Positions 12,301 to 22,606 of a DNA stretch of 64,000 nt are shown here, piece by piece. The position numbers and the translations under genes are program-made. Within the stretch, counting starts at the first letter, position 1. The number at the start of each line of letters is the position of its first letter. The stretch comes from Hydrangea macrophylla (lineage: Eukaryota; Streptophyta; Magnoliopsida; Cornales; Hydrangeaceae), in contig CM066993.1 of the NCBI GenBank assembly GCA_033977485.1, positions 68,984,864 through 69,048,863 on the forward strand, read 5' to 3'. A model generated the notes under the pieces. That model was not told the DNA's origin, searched no databases, and saw only the letters and a program-made list of their open reading frames with translations.

Positions 12301-15300
12301 GGCTAGGCTCTTCACCTCATAGTGATGAGGTTGTGCTCATCTACGGTTATAGCATGTAAACCTGAACATATGCAAAAGACCTCAAAAACCATTCTAGCAT
12401 GTCGTTTCTTTTTTTTTTTTTTTAATCACATTTGAGATGTAGTTTACTCAAAGGAAAGTTGTCTTGAGACACATCTCCATTGGGGGATTTGATGTGCTTA
12501 GACATTTTATTGTGATATTGACATTATTATTCAAGTTTTATTATCAGTTAATAATAAACTAATTAGTTTCCATACATATATATCTGTTTTATGAATGGAA
12601 TGAATGCACATTTCTAATATGTAACCGAGCTTGAATCGACCTGCTCACACGGGTGATTCACCTTGGCGTCGAGATAGTGAACTAGGACATGTGTGTCCAC
12701 GGCGCTTAGATGGCGAGCAAGATGAGATATTTGTGTTTATGGCGCTTAGATAGCTAGCTAGGACATGTGTGTCCATAGCGCTTAGAAAGCGAGCTTGAAC
12801 ACTTATATCTACGCAGTGTAAGAACAACGAGCTAGATATAAACCCTTATAATTTATATATGTCACCTTATATGAAGCTAAGATGAGACCTTTATATTTGG
12901 TCGAACTTAGAAAGGTCCCACTACTTTATGTAGCCTGTTTATAGCCGAATGTGAGTTTTCAGACGGGCGCCAGGAGGGGTGACTATTCTGAAAAACTCAA
13001 GTTAGAGGTTTTGTGTAACGTGTAGACTAAGATTCGTATGGCTGTGGATATCGCAGTTTAACCATAGCTTTTTAAATCTTTTCAAATTTAAAAATTCAAA
13101 TACGAGTCGTCACTTAATTTTTAAAGGAAAATTATGAAACTATTTTAAAGCAAACTGATCTTTTTGGAAACCAGAAATTTCTAGGTCTGGGGATTATGGA
13201 ATGAGAGGGGAAGGAGCCCGGTGGGCTAAAACACCCCTCTCATCCTATCTCGCGATAGTCCTTACGTACATTGCAAATGCATGTTGAAAATGGTGTAAAT
13301 TTGCTAATGATAAATTACAAATGCATGTTGAAAAGGGTGTAAATTTGCTAATGATAAAATGGCATACAAAACCATATAATTCAAATAACAAGCAAATGAT
13401 ATGCAAAATAGAGAGCGTGGAAACTTACCTGGGATTCAGCTGCGAATTTAAACTTGCAATGCATATAAATAAAGAGAAATCCTAAAAGACTTTCTAATTC
13501 ACATATACACATAAGGCAAATCCTAATTCTAAGGTGTCGCACACGAAGTCGAAAAATCAAAAGATAAAGTAAACTAGTGGAAAGATTCAAGAAATCATAC
13601 CTCAATAGCGCTACAAAATAAATGGTTAGTCCACATGCTTTAAATAAAATATAATATTGAATCCTAAGTAACATTCCTAAACATCTAGCTTAAATCTATC
13701 GAGTATGAAAGAATTGACATAATCATGAATTCCTTCTAATTAATTGAAAACACATCATCTCTATAGATATACAAGTCTCAACTAGGAGCCAATGTAATGT
13801 CCATATAGAGATGACGTAATCCCAACATGATCACAAGGAACCCTTAATTATGTTCAACTAATATGGCTTGATGCAATACAAGTTAATGTCCTAATTACTA
13901 TAATTTATACATGTGTGATAGATATATGGATATGAACAAGAGTGAACTATGAACTATTCATTTTCTTTGGATTATCTAGCCTCTGGATTTAAGTTCAATT
14001 AATCATTATTAAAATATGGTTTAAGCCCTAGGTCATAGAAGGATCATTTGGACCATTATTTGCAAAGTTTATCAAATCTGTCACAGAATTCTAAAAAAAT
14101 ATAGAGAGCAGATTCGATTTTCGAAAATAGAAAAATCATACTTCCAACGGTTTGATCTTAATGATTTTTGAGTATGTTGTGCCTCTATGAGTCTAGATTC
14201 TAACCCAAGAAGAAAATCAAAGATCAAACGGTTCAATCTCTAGGAATTGGGCAAAAATCAGACTTTACTCAGAAATTTACAACTCTTTGTCTAGAGATTT
14301 TATATGATTTTCTAAAAATAGTAAACAAATCCGAATGACTCTAATCTTTTTAGGAGATCTTATTGACGCATTAAACTACATGAAAAAAATTATTTGAAGT
14401 CAAGAATGTTTGATTAAGGCTCTGATTTATTCATTTTAAAAGGGAATCAAAAGAGGTATTGAGAACCTCATGAACCCCAAGAGAAGAACATGACAAACGA
14501 AAAAGAAATCCAAGTTCACATAACATCCAAGTTAAGATTTACTTTATGATTATTTAGTTTTAAGCCTTAGGCTATTTTGATCCAAATCAAATGAAAAGAA
14601 CAAATGGAGGTTTCAATCACAATTCTAGTGGTGTGTGAGTAAATGAGGTAGGAAGAGACTTTTTGAAAATGTGTAAAAGATCCTAAGTAATTCTATGAAT
14701 TGTGATTGAACCTAAATTAAGTACTAATTAGTCTAGAGTTTACCTCCAATTATTCTCAACTTCTTTATGATTTGAAGGTCTTCCAAAGGTTTATTCAAGC
14801 TCTTCCTCTTCTCTTGCAATGACTTACTCCTTAATCCTCTTAATTTTCTATAAGATTCTCCTAACAAAATCCAAGTCTAAGAGATTTTTTTTAGATTAAA
14901 AAAAAAGATCTTTTGTAATGGAATATTCACTCCCTTTATATAAGCAAATTTCTGAAGGGTATTTCAGTAATTTAGAGGTAAAAACTCTAATTTCGGATGT
15001 ACTTGTGTTGGTACAAAACGTACTATTTCAAAGCAGACTGCGGGAAAATGCGGCAGTTGATGGAGTTGTCTGCAGCGCTCAGCAAGCGCCAGAACGACAT
15101 TTATTGATAGCCGGTGTGGCACTCACTGAACGCCGATGCGGCACTAAGTGAACCCCGTAGACAACTCGCGGACTGCCGTCTTTTTTGAACTTTCTATTTT
15201 TGTGACATTTGGAGAGTTTTTGCGACGTTCGACGATTGACGTTACGGATTTCACTAAATACCGCCGTGGCTGTCAGCCAATGCTGCACTGGCATCACGTG

Positions 15301-16215
15301 ACTTCCGCAGAAACAACCATGCTGTATCTTTCTTTTGACTTTTGGGGAAAATATCTTCATTATCTCACTAGGATCTTAATTGGATGGTTGTCAATTTTAT
15401 TTACACAACATCTTGATCACTCTATGCAGATCAACCCAGTGACTCTGAAGTTGAACAGCTTGTGGATGATGCAGAGAAATACACTCTTGCAAACCATCTC
15501 TTTGGGGGCTTATGGGGATTAATATCGGTACACATTTATCCAATTACTATCACCGTTAACCATCTACTGTTGCTCGGTTTGGTTTTGCAGATTTAGAAAA
15601 GGAAAAATCATTTATTAGTATTTTCTTCCACAATTAAATAAAATTACAAAAAAATAATAATAAATAAAATTAATTTAGAAGAAAATCCCGAAAGGGGAAA
15701 ATTAGTGACTTGTAAAGTTTTTAAGGTTTTTTTTTAGTCTTTTCCTTCTTATTTTCATCAATGTTTTCTCGGTAACCAAAAACAAACAAAAGTGTCTTCT
15801 TTTTGCTTCGCTTGGTGTCCAGATTTAGTGAGGAAAATGAAAATACAATTAAATGAAAAGAAAACCAAAATATATACTCAATTAATATTGGAAACTAGAA
15901 AATTCTCAAAAAATTGTTGAAAATCAAGAAAAAGACAACCAACTGAATTGTTTTGTTATTTATTTTTCTCCTCTCTGAAGTCCATGAAGCAAATGGATTC
16001 TTAGTGCTCTCTTTTTCTTTTCTCTTTCTAATTCCATAAATCTAACAGAGCCTGCACACCTAAATTAAGAGGTTCGCATGGATTAATTATTATTATTTTT
16101 TTTTGTGTAGGCGTACATGAATAATATTGATTTTGACTACATAGAGTACGCAAGGCAGAGGTTTGAGCAATACTGGTTGAGAAAGCCTAAGCTATTGGGT
16201 GGCACAAGCATATGA
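3340..16215 (+). CDS. Choline/ethanolamine kinase, seven exons
   Basis: Exons are 3340-3678, 6021-6142, 6232-6427, 6890-7007, 7153-7200, 15430-15527 and 16111-16215. All junctions are GT-AG, and the joined frame has no stop for 341 residues, near the usual plant length of about 345. The protein phosphorylates choline (or ethanolamine) with ATP, the first step of the CDP-choline (Kennedy) route to phosphatidylcholine, in the cytosol. Visible signatures are the N-terminal VRIYGEGVE and RTFECVS segments, Brenner-type catalytic motif [11 protein letters not shown] (exon 3), the metal-binding DYEYASYNP (exon 4), [17 protein letters not shown], and the C-terminal [19 protein letters not shown]. The start has a good plant context (AAAATGGCG). 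It resembles plant choline kinase more than the separate ethanolamine kinase, but substrate is inferred. Introns 1 and 5 (2.3 and 8.2 kb) hold mobile elements; no broken codon is seen. Confidence 0.9.
4665..4832. repeat. Tandem duplication of about 94 bp in intron 1
   Basis: Two adjacent copies share GGGGTTTTCTA, ATATTTATAAAATAAGGGG and a trailing TTTTTCA, with a few substitutions between them. They lie in the first intron of the kinase gene. No function is evident. Confidence 0.75.
5018..5199. mobile_element. MULE-type MITE, copy 1 (intron 1)
   Basis: About 182 bp with terminal inverted repeats beginning GAGTAAATATTC and ending GAATATTTTCTC. It is flanked by a perfect 9-bp duplication CATCACTCC (5009-5017 and 5200-5208), which fits Mutator-like elements. 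Both subterminal regions carry ATACCACGTCAGCAAAATAA in the same orientation. A sister copy is at 22627-22803. Confidence 0.8.
5209..6020. other. Rest of kinase intron 1
   Basis: AT-rich intron sequence up to the acceptor at 6020. The part 5460-5760 has loose inverted similarity between its ends (GGGTTTAGTCC and GGACTTAACACTAATTAACC), possibly another decayed MITE. No coding signal. Confidence 0.4.
7349..7799 (+). repeat. 5' LTR and primer-binding site of decayed Copia element E
   Basis: TTGGTATCAGAGCC at 7786-7799 matches the complement of the plant initiator-Met tRNA 3' end, the standard Copia primer-binding site. The preceding sequence ends in TTTTACA and likely begins at TGTAAGAAATATTG (7349), giving an LTR of about 437 bp. 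A TATA-like ATATAATATAAACAC lies near 7455 and a CT-rich stretch follows. No matching 3' LTR was found, so the left boundary is uncertain. Confidence 0.55.
7800..10664 (+). other. Non-coding leader region of element E in intron 5
   Basis: Between the primer-binding site and the first recognisable gag codons lie 2.9 kb of AT-rich DNA without coding signal. It includes a degenerate array (8610-9400) listed separately. The remainder shows nothing I can name. Confidence 0.45.
8610..9400 (+). repeat. Degenerate tandem array, about 160-bp unit
   Basis: The phrase ATTTTAGAGCATATAA (with variants) recurs near 8622, 8770, 8948, 9102 and 9268. Each is followed by a TTGCTTAAAA-like phrase and then a short GTACACT- or GCACACT-like phrase. 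Spacing is 148-178 bp. Five strongly diverged units are visible. Confidence 0.6.
10665..12480 (+). pseudogene. Decayed Ty1/Copia gag-pol (element E)
   Basis: Broken fragments of a Copia polyprotein read on the plus strand inside kinase intron 5. A gag piece (near 10680-10800) gives [16 protein letters not shown]. An integrase piece (near 10960-11060) gives LVHLGICGP and [11 protein letters not shown] reverse transcriptase piece begins near 11335 (VWELVDIPP), with the catalytic-box remnant [10 protein letters not shown] near 11780. An RNase H piece includes [10 protein letters not shown] near 12100 and [11 protein letters not shown] near 12275. Stops and frameshifts are frequent throughout, and an LTR fragment of another family interrupts it at 11100-11327. 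It cannot encode a working protein. It lies in the same orientation as the host gene. Confidence 0.75.
11100..11327 (-). repeat. Antisense LTR fragment of the element-F family
   Basis: The reverse complement matches the first about 190 bp of the LTR at 18537 (TGTTGGGTTTGTGCCCTCAA, then TATGGATATCAGCTTTACAT and ATCATGAGATGATTGTTA-like blocks). It ends exactly at the LTR terminus (11327), directly before the reverse transcriptase part of element E. A CA microsatellite (11150-11187) has expanded in it. Confidence 0.8.
12665..12830. repeat. Short tandem repeat array
   Basis: Three to four diverged units of about 50 bp contain GGACATGTGTGTCCA and GGCGCTTAGATGGCGAGC-like phrases. It lies downstream of the decayed Copia sequence in intron 5. 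GGACATGTGTGTCC is itself nearly palindromic. Confidence 0.6.
12850..15429. other. Rest of kinase intron 5
   Basis: No gene fragment is recognised. A 44-bp tandem duplication sits at 13271-13358 (AAATGCATGTTGAAAA unit). A GC-richer patch at 15000-15330 differs from the surrounding AT-rich intron and may be part of an LTR. The polypyrimidine tract before exon 6 is weak but the acceptor (ATGCAG) is clear. Confidence 0.45.
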
Positions 16216-17220
16216 TTTTATTTAAGTATTTAGGGGTTGGGATTTCTAGAACTTATGTTGTAATATAAGCATTTAGGGGTTGTGAGTTTCACTTTGAGAA
16301 TTCTATGTTTTTCCTTGAGTTAAAACTATGGTTTGTGTATGTTGATAAAGATGGGCCTTTCCGGCAAGTCCGGAATGGTGTCACAAGTGTTTTGAACAAG
16401 TCTTGATTTTAACCAAGTGGTATGCAAAGTTTTTGAACGTTTGGGGTAAAATTCTCATAACTTTGTGGTTTGAGCAAGGGATGCGTGTTATGGTTTGTTT
16501 TGGTTCAAAAGAGTATGTGTATATATTTTGAAGGAGTTTTGGTTAAAATCAAGTTGTTTGCAAAGTTTATGAATTCCTTTTCAATAAGTTTTCTATGTTT
16601 GAACAAAGTTGGCAATATTTGAGGTTTAATGGTTTTCCATGATCCAATTGTAGTTTTATGGAGCTCTACATGTTTGGTTATTATTTGGAAGAACTTAGAA
16701 ATGTGTTTGAAGTGTTTTCCTAAAGTTTCATGAAGTTTGGATGTGTTGTGATATGTTTTGAAATGGTAAAAATATTTAGTAGCAGAAATGCATTCTGCAA
16801 AATCCGGATCGATTCGAGTTAAAGGGCGGATCGATCCTGACTTCTAGGAGGACATTCTGCGGAAGAAATGCTAAAATGGATCGATCCGGGCTAAAGGGCG
16901 GATCGACCTGCTTACAAATTTCACAGCACACCGACTTTTACGGAAACATGCATAACTCTTTCTCGAAAATTCGGATTCACGCACCGTTTTTTGTATTGGA
17001 AATGGGACTCAAAGATCTATCTTTTGGGATAAAATTTTGCTATCTTTTATAAATTACAATTTTGCCCTTGAGGCTAATTTTTCACCGCAAGGTTATTTTC
17101 TATTGTTTGATGCATGTCTTTCTTAGGAATCTACATATTTTTTACTAATTAATGTATTTTGGGTGCTTATAACATTGTTACGCGTGTCCTAATCCGCTGG
17201 GGGCAGGTTGGGGTATGACA
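16216..17220. other. 3' flank of the kinase gene and LTR-like fragment
   Basis: The kinase 3' UTR starts here; no polyadenylation signal is convincing. From about 16340 the sequence looks like part of a Gypsy LTR, ending GGTTGGGGTATGACA at 17220, the usual ...GTGACA type of LTR end. It contains GGATCGATTCGAG, GGATCGATCC and related motifs at 16800-16915. No partner LTR is seen. Confidence 0.4.
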
Positions 17221-17586
17221 ATCTCCAACCACATTACCTAAAATTTTATCTAATTTGCTCAAAAGCTATTTTAGGTAATCACTTTTAAGCCCCTAACTCC
17301 AACCATATTTCCCATTATAGGGAGGTTTGTATTATTATATTAATTTTTTATACAAAAGTTGAAAATTTTAATGCACTCTCTCTCCTTAAATGAATATATT
17401 ATCTCATTTTTCAATATTTTACTTATAAGTAATTACCCATATTCATACTCTCTTTCCTCAAATGTGGAGAACCAAAAAAGGATTCCCCAAAATGGAGAAC
17501 CATTTGGAACCCGTTGGAGTTCCAAAAATGCACTTTGATTCCCCAAAACAGCTAGAAAGTGACTATGGGTAATGTGATTGGAGTTG
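17221..17586. mobile_element. MITE with CTCCAA-type ends
   Basis: The ends are inverted: CTCCAACCACATTACC on the left and GGTAATGTGATTGGAG on the right (one mismatch). It is about 366 bp without coding capacity. This end type is common among PIF/Harbinger-like plant MITEs, but no clean target duplication is seen. Confidence 0.65.
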
Positions 17587-17593
17587 TTCTAAC

Positions 17594-18030
17594 AGAGCAA
17601 CTCCAATGGGGGGATCCAAATGGTGAAATGGGTATCCAATATAAATAATGATAATAATAATAAATGCCAAAATGAATCATTTCATCTCAAAAACTGCACT
17701 CTAATGGGGAATTCAAAAGGGGATCCATTTTGGGAAAATTTATGGTTTGGGGATCTAAACTTACAATCTTTGGAGAGAGAGAAAGTAAAGGGATCCAAAA
17801 ATTGTGTCTACATCCTAGTCCTTGATTTTATCATTAAAATAATTGTTTGAGTGAATCAATGGTTGGAGTGTATTAAAATATATTAAATACTGAAATAGAT
17901 ACTCATTTTGGATACTATGGTTAGAGTGTCTTTGAAAATAATAATCCATTTAAGTCACCAAAAACTCTATTCAAAGATCCAAAAGGGTATTTTGGATACT
18001 CTAAATGGATACTACCATTGGAGTTGCTCT
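17594..18030. mobile_element. MITE with perfect 16-bp inverted ends
   Basis: AGAGCAACTCCAATGG at the left end and its exact reverse complement at the right end bound 437 bp. The similarity extends to CTAA/TTAG just outside, suggesting a Harbinger-like TAA/TTA target. It lies directly next to the preceding MITE. A short open frame inside is not credible as a gene. Confidence 0.75.
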
Positions 18031-18084
18031 TAGACTATAATATAATTTTAAGTCACATCCTTTAACTATTTTACCCGACCCCTT

Positions 18085-18254
18085 GAGTAATGTTATGCTT
18101 TCTACAGTGGTTGCCAACATATGTAGCAATGGATCCACTTAATTTTGATTGGAGGATGTTGAAGTAGTCCCGTCGTCATTGATGATGGTCTTCCTATCCT
18201 ATTTGTTGGGAACCACACAGGAAAATTTTTTGGGAAGTATATATAGTATTACTC
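18085..18254. mobile_element. MITE, copy 2 of the GAGTAATG family
   Basis: Ends GAGTAATGTTATGCTTTC and GTATATATAGTATTACTC, related to the element at 2026-2183. Both share an internal GTGGATCCACTTAATTTTGATTG-like block. Confidence 0.55.
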
Positions 18255-18393
18255 ATACTCGTTTCCTTCGTCTTTCGTTACTGAAATGATGCATGTGATT
18301 ATTACATGTTTATTTATGACTACTTTTGTGACAAACCTTTTTTCTTTTTCTTTTTTTCTTTTTTTTTACTTTTTATTTTTATCATTATTATTA

Positions 18394-18490
18394 CAAAGGG
18401 AAGGGGTAGGGTCGAACACACAACTTATGTAATGGAGGAGCCTAAGACCAAACTTGCCGTCAAATGAGCTATACTTATTTTGCACTTTTA
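18394..18490 (-). mobile_element. tRNA-derived SINE-like fragment, copy 2
   Basis: On the minus strand TAGCTCATTTGACGGCAAG resembles an A box and GTGTGTTCGACCC a B box. The downstream end runs into an AATAATAATGAT stretch, as in a SINE tail. Related to the fragment at 3076-3165. Confidence 0.4.
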
Positions 18491-18536
18491 GGACAAACTA
18501 GCCCTTGCATAGATTGAGAATTTTTAAATGTCTTAG

Positions 18537-20021
18537 TGTTGGGTTTGTGCCCTCAAACCATTACTTTATATAGGAGACATTGACATTTTAATATATGGAT
18601 ATCAGCTTTACATTTTGTTATGTATGTTTCTATCATGAGATGATTGTTATCCTTAAGTATCATAGTAAGTAATGCGTGTATGTATGAGATACATACAAGT
18701 GAGATACGAATTGCTATTCTTTGTTACTTAGAACATGTCACAGTGGATGTTGAGACTAGGATATCTCATCAGGTTTACACTGTAGCATGATTAACTACCA
18801 TTGGATGGAGTGATCAATCTCAATCACTAGAGTGTAACTCTTAGTTAATATGCTAGTGCTTATAGTGCATTGACGGACCTGAGCTTTCCTATTGACACTC
18901 AAGGCTGTCAATCAGTCGATAGGAACTCATAACTTGTGTAAGGTACGTGTTCTCAATCTTGAGACGATTATGAACACAGACTGTGGATATGACTGCTTTG
19001 ACTTACCAATCAGTGAGGTCTATAGAAGATCAACACCTGGGTATCTTGGGTATGTCATATTCATAGGGTTGTGAACATATATTGTCAAGACAGAATCTAC
19101 CCTCTGTTTCAGAGTAAGCATTCCCTTGAGAATGTCACCAAGTCGATTACTGAGTACTACAGTCTTGTTGATAAGAGTTATCAACATGTTTGGTAATCAT
19201 GAGAGGTGAATGGGACTCAAGGAATTCAAGAAGTAATCATGATTCAGGTTGACAGTAACAGTTATCCGACTACCTGAATATGATTACGAATGCTGAAGGT
19301 AGAGGGACATTAGTACAACATACAAGTCTAGTTATCGCTTCGGATATTATCTTTTGCGTTGGAGTTCAGTTATCGTTTTATAGTGGAGTAAACGTTAACT
19401 GACCAGTTAGTTAGTTTGCTGATCAAAGAGTTTGGTCACGGTAATTAACAAACTGGTCTGAGCCAACAATTAAGAGCCTAGGATGTCCCACTCTTAGCTC
19501 CGCCAGGATACTTGGAAAGACACATGAGGAAGTTGTCAAGACAAGTTCGATCGATCGAAGGATGTTCGATCGATTGAAGTCTTGGAAGTCTCGATCGATC
19601 GAGAATGGTTCGATCGATCGAAGGTCTTCGATCGCTCGAAGTCTAGGTCGGTTCTGGGAATCTATAAATAGGGCAGCTGCGTTCTGGAAAAGTGAGTTCG
19701 TCGTTTTGAACGTCAGAAGCTGCAGAAACTGTTTTAGAGCACCAAACCTTCTCCTTCCTCTCCATTAGGGTTCCCACCAACCCTAGTCCTTCCTGCGAGC
19801 ATCCATAGGAGTCATAAGAGTGAAGGCCATCTAGTGGAAGCTGCTGGAAGTTCAAGAAAATCATAATTGGGTTCAAGACACTAAGGTATAACCCTTGTCC
19901 CCTCTTGTGTGCATCTATGGAATTAACGAGTAGTAGATCCTGGGCTACCAATCAGTTATTATAACTCAATCTTTTCCGCTGCGCGTTTAAAATAATTTTA
20001 AACCTATTTTTTTCCCCATCA
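18537..20021 (+). repeat. 5' LTR of element F
   Basis: About 1.48 kb, beginning TGTTGGGTTTGTGCCCTC and ending CCCCATCA just before the primer-binding site. A TATA-like CTATAAATAGGGCAGC is near 19661. A dense cluster of GATCGATCGA palindromes lies about 20-110 bp upstream of it. Confidence 0.85.
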
Positions 20022-20490
20022 ATTGGTATCAGAGCCACGCTTGTTTGGATCTATAGATGCGTTTTGGAACACTAGTTTTGATTTGCCTGTTGATTTTAGA
20101 ACTGGTTTCGAATCTACATCGTCACAGATCTATTTCTGCAGTGTTATCGCAGCAGAGTACAAATCTGTGAATGCATGGGATGCAAGGCCAGTTCGATCGA
20201 TCGAACATGTTTCGATCGATCGAACATCCTCTGTACTCGAGCGATCGAACAGGTTTCGAGCGATCGAACATTGATATGTTCGATCGATCGAATGACATTC
20301 GATCGATCGAGACAGATTCTTTGTCAGGTTCTCTGTTTCACAGTTTTAAAGTGTTTTGAAATGAAAAGCTTTAATTTTAAAAGTATTCTGTAATTTTTTA
20401 AATCATTCTGTGAAATAGAATGTTCAAGCGATTGAACAGTGTTCAATCGATCGAAGGTTCGAGCGATCGAACGGCCTTCGATCGATCGAA
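19547..20490. repeat. GATCGATCGA palindrome clusters in element F
   Basis: Cluster 1 (19547-19648) is in the LTR just upstream of the TATA-like box. Clusters 2 and 3 (20190-20310 and 20425-20490) are in the leader beyond the primer site. Units are TTCGATCGATCGAA and variants (CTCGATCGATCGAG, TTCGATCGCTCGAA, TTCGATCGATTGAA), mostly in pairs 10-20 bp apart. Open frames across them (rich in R, S, D, I) are artefacts of the repeat. Confidence 0.85.
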
Positions 20491-21837
20491 CTGTGACAGA
20501 GAAGTAAGATGCTGTTTTTAAGTTCTAATTCAGTATGTAAAGAGTTTATATACTGTGTGAATCAATTAAGTGTTCCAATATTACATATATTTGTTATGTA
20601 TGTGTGGATGCGTGTACGACTAACCCTTTTGCAGCTAGTTTAGTCACTATCTCCCATGGCACCAAGTCTTTTAAATTTTGTATTTAAACTGTTTGAGATT
20701 GGTGCATGTTGTAATTTAAGTTTGGTTTGGTTTTAAGGCATATGTAAAGGGCGCTGCGACTTCAATCCTACGAAAAGGAAAGTCGCACCGGTTTCCCTAG
20801 CCTTTTATTTTGTTGTTGCTATTTCTATTTCTAGATAAATTGTAAGCTTCGAAAGAAGCATAGGACAAATGTAATAGAATTAGAAAATCCATGAAGATGG
20901 AGCAAGGAGCCATTGTCCATGAAGATGGAGCTGGAGGCGATCAAACCAAAAAGGAGGTTCTATGGAGATAGAGCCATGGGAGATAGCTAGAGGCATCGTT
21001 TGGATGTCTTTATTTTCAATTTTAGTTTTTGTTTTATGTGCTTGGTTGTGATTGGCATTTAATTATATTGTTACTACTTGCATGCACGTAAAACAAGTTT
21101 TCTAAAATAAGATTCAAAAACTATTTTTTAACGCATTAGTAAACATTGGATGTTTATGGGTAATGTATAAAAACAAATTTTTCTAAAAAGCAAAATCCTT
21201 AATTTACCAAATCTAGTGGGAGAGGGTCTTATTTATTGACACCCACGATCTTCCATTAACGGTTCACTGTAAGATGAGTAGTGCATTCTGTGTCACCTCG
21301 TCAGGGGTGATCATTCCATACGGAGGGTGCATTACTTATTGGTTACTAGATGTGAACTAGTCCTTCTCCTTCCTCTCCATTAGGGTTCCCACCAACCCTA
21401 GTCCTTCCTGCGAGCATCCATAGGAGTCATAAGAGTGAAGGCCATCTAGTGGAAGCTGCTGGAAGTTCAAGAAAATCAGAATTGGGTTCAAGACACTAAG
21501 GTATAACCCTTGTCCCCTCTTGTGCGCATCTATGGAATTAACGAGTAGTAGATCCTGGGCTACCAATCAGTTATTATAACTGAATCTTTTCCGCTGCGCG
21601 TTTAAAATAATTTTAAACCTATTTTTTTCCCATCACTTAGAACATATTTGATAATCCATTTAAGTGTTAAAATTGAATTTAAAAAAAAAAAAAATTCAGT
21701 GTGTTTAATGTATGAGCCTACCACTTTAATTGTCAAAGTAACTAAAAATATACTAAAAACTTTAAACGAAAAAATCATACCGAAAACTTTAAGTAAAATA
21801 TTATATTTAGTACAGTAAATCAATCACTTAGGCCCAT

Positions 21838-22260
21838 CTCTAACCCTTACTCAAATTTGCTTAAAAATTTAAGTAAAAGCTTAATTTGGTATGAAGCTCT
21901 CCAATAGTCATACTCAAATTTCTTTATAATATCATTATTTTTCTTCATATGAGTATAAAATTTGAGTAAAGGCATCTCTAACCCTTATTCCATACCAAAT
22001 CAAATTTGAGGCCAAAAAAAAAAAATCCCTCTCCAATCCATACTCAAACCGATACCAAAATTTGAGTAATAAATAGTGTTGTTTCAATTGGTATGAGATT
22101 TGAGTAAAACCTCAATTTGCTATGGATTTGGTTCTAGAACTGGACAGCATTTTAGGACCCCCTCCTCTTTATTTATTTATTTTTTTATTTTTTGAGATGA
22201 GGTTTTGAACCAAATTTAAATTTGACATCAATTTGGTTATAGGATTGGAGATGCTCTTAG
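21838..22260. mobile_element. MITE with a truncated relative
   Basis: 21968-22260 has inverted ends AAAGGCATCTCTAACCC and GGATTGGAGATGCTCTT. The stretch before it (21838-21967) begins with a similar CCCATCTCTAACCCTTACTC and repeats ACTCAAATTT phrases, so it looks like a truncated copy of the same family. Confidence 0.55.
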
Positions 22261-22606
22261 TACTAAATTTCCAATTATTAATTTTCTATTTAATTAAATA
22301 GGCCCTAACACTTTGTCAATTGGGAAGTAGTTTCAGATAGCAAAGTATTTGCCATCCCACGTGACTATCCTAATACTCTTGATATATTTTTACATATTGC
22401 TGTAAAGAGCGAGAAATATATAGATACGTATATAATGTGATTTAAATACTCAGTTGTTTTATCACATTACAAACCCCATAATTGCAAACCCACTACTAAA
22501 ATTTTCAAAACCACCTACATATAAAAAAGAAAATTGCCCTTCTTTAATCACCATTAACCACCATCGATCCCTTCTAGCTATTACATTAGAATCACTCTTT
22601 TGCTCA

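Larger units (their letters stand above)
18537..21635 (+). mobile_element. Element F: non-coding LTR element with truncated 3' LTR
   Basis: A full 5' LTR (18537-20021, TGTTGGG...CATCA) is followed by the Met-tRNA primer site TGGTATCAGAGC at 20024-20035. The right end (21361-21635) matches only the last about 275 bp of that LTR. Identical 5-bp direct repeats CTTAG (18532-18536 and 21636-21640) flank the whole, so both ends are genuine and the loss of the polypurine tract and most of the 3' LTR is an internal deletion. The internal 1.3 kb has no gag or pol. The primer site and LTR start suggest a non-autonomous Copia-type element. Confidence 0.85.

Noticed and set aside
15079..15522. Open frames of 93 and 124 residues around the GC-richer island
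   Set aside because: They overlap each other on opposite strands, include the start of kinase exon 6 in the wrong frame, and show no family motifs.
18537..20021. Solo LTR
   Set aside because: A primer-binding site follows, and the CTTAG duplication brackets a second, truncated LTR end at 21635.
19562..20393. Several overlapping R/S/D/I-rich open frames
   Set aside because: They are produced by the GATCGATCGA palindromes, which are open in many frames on both strands.
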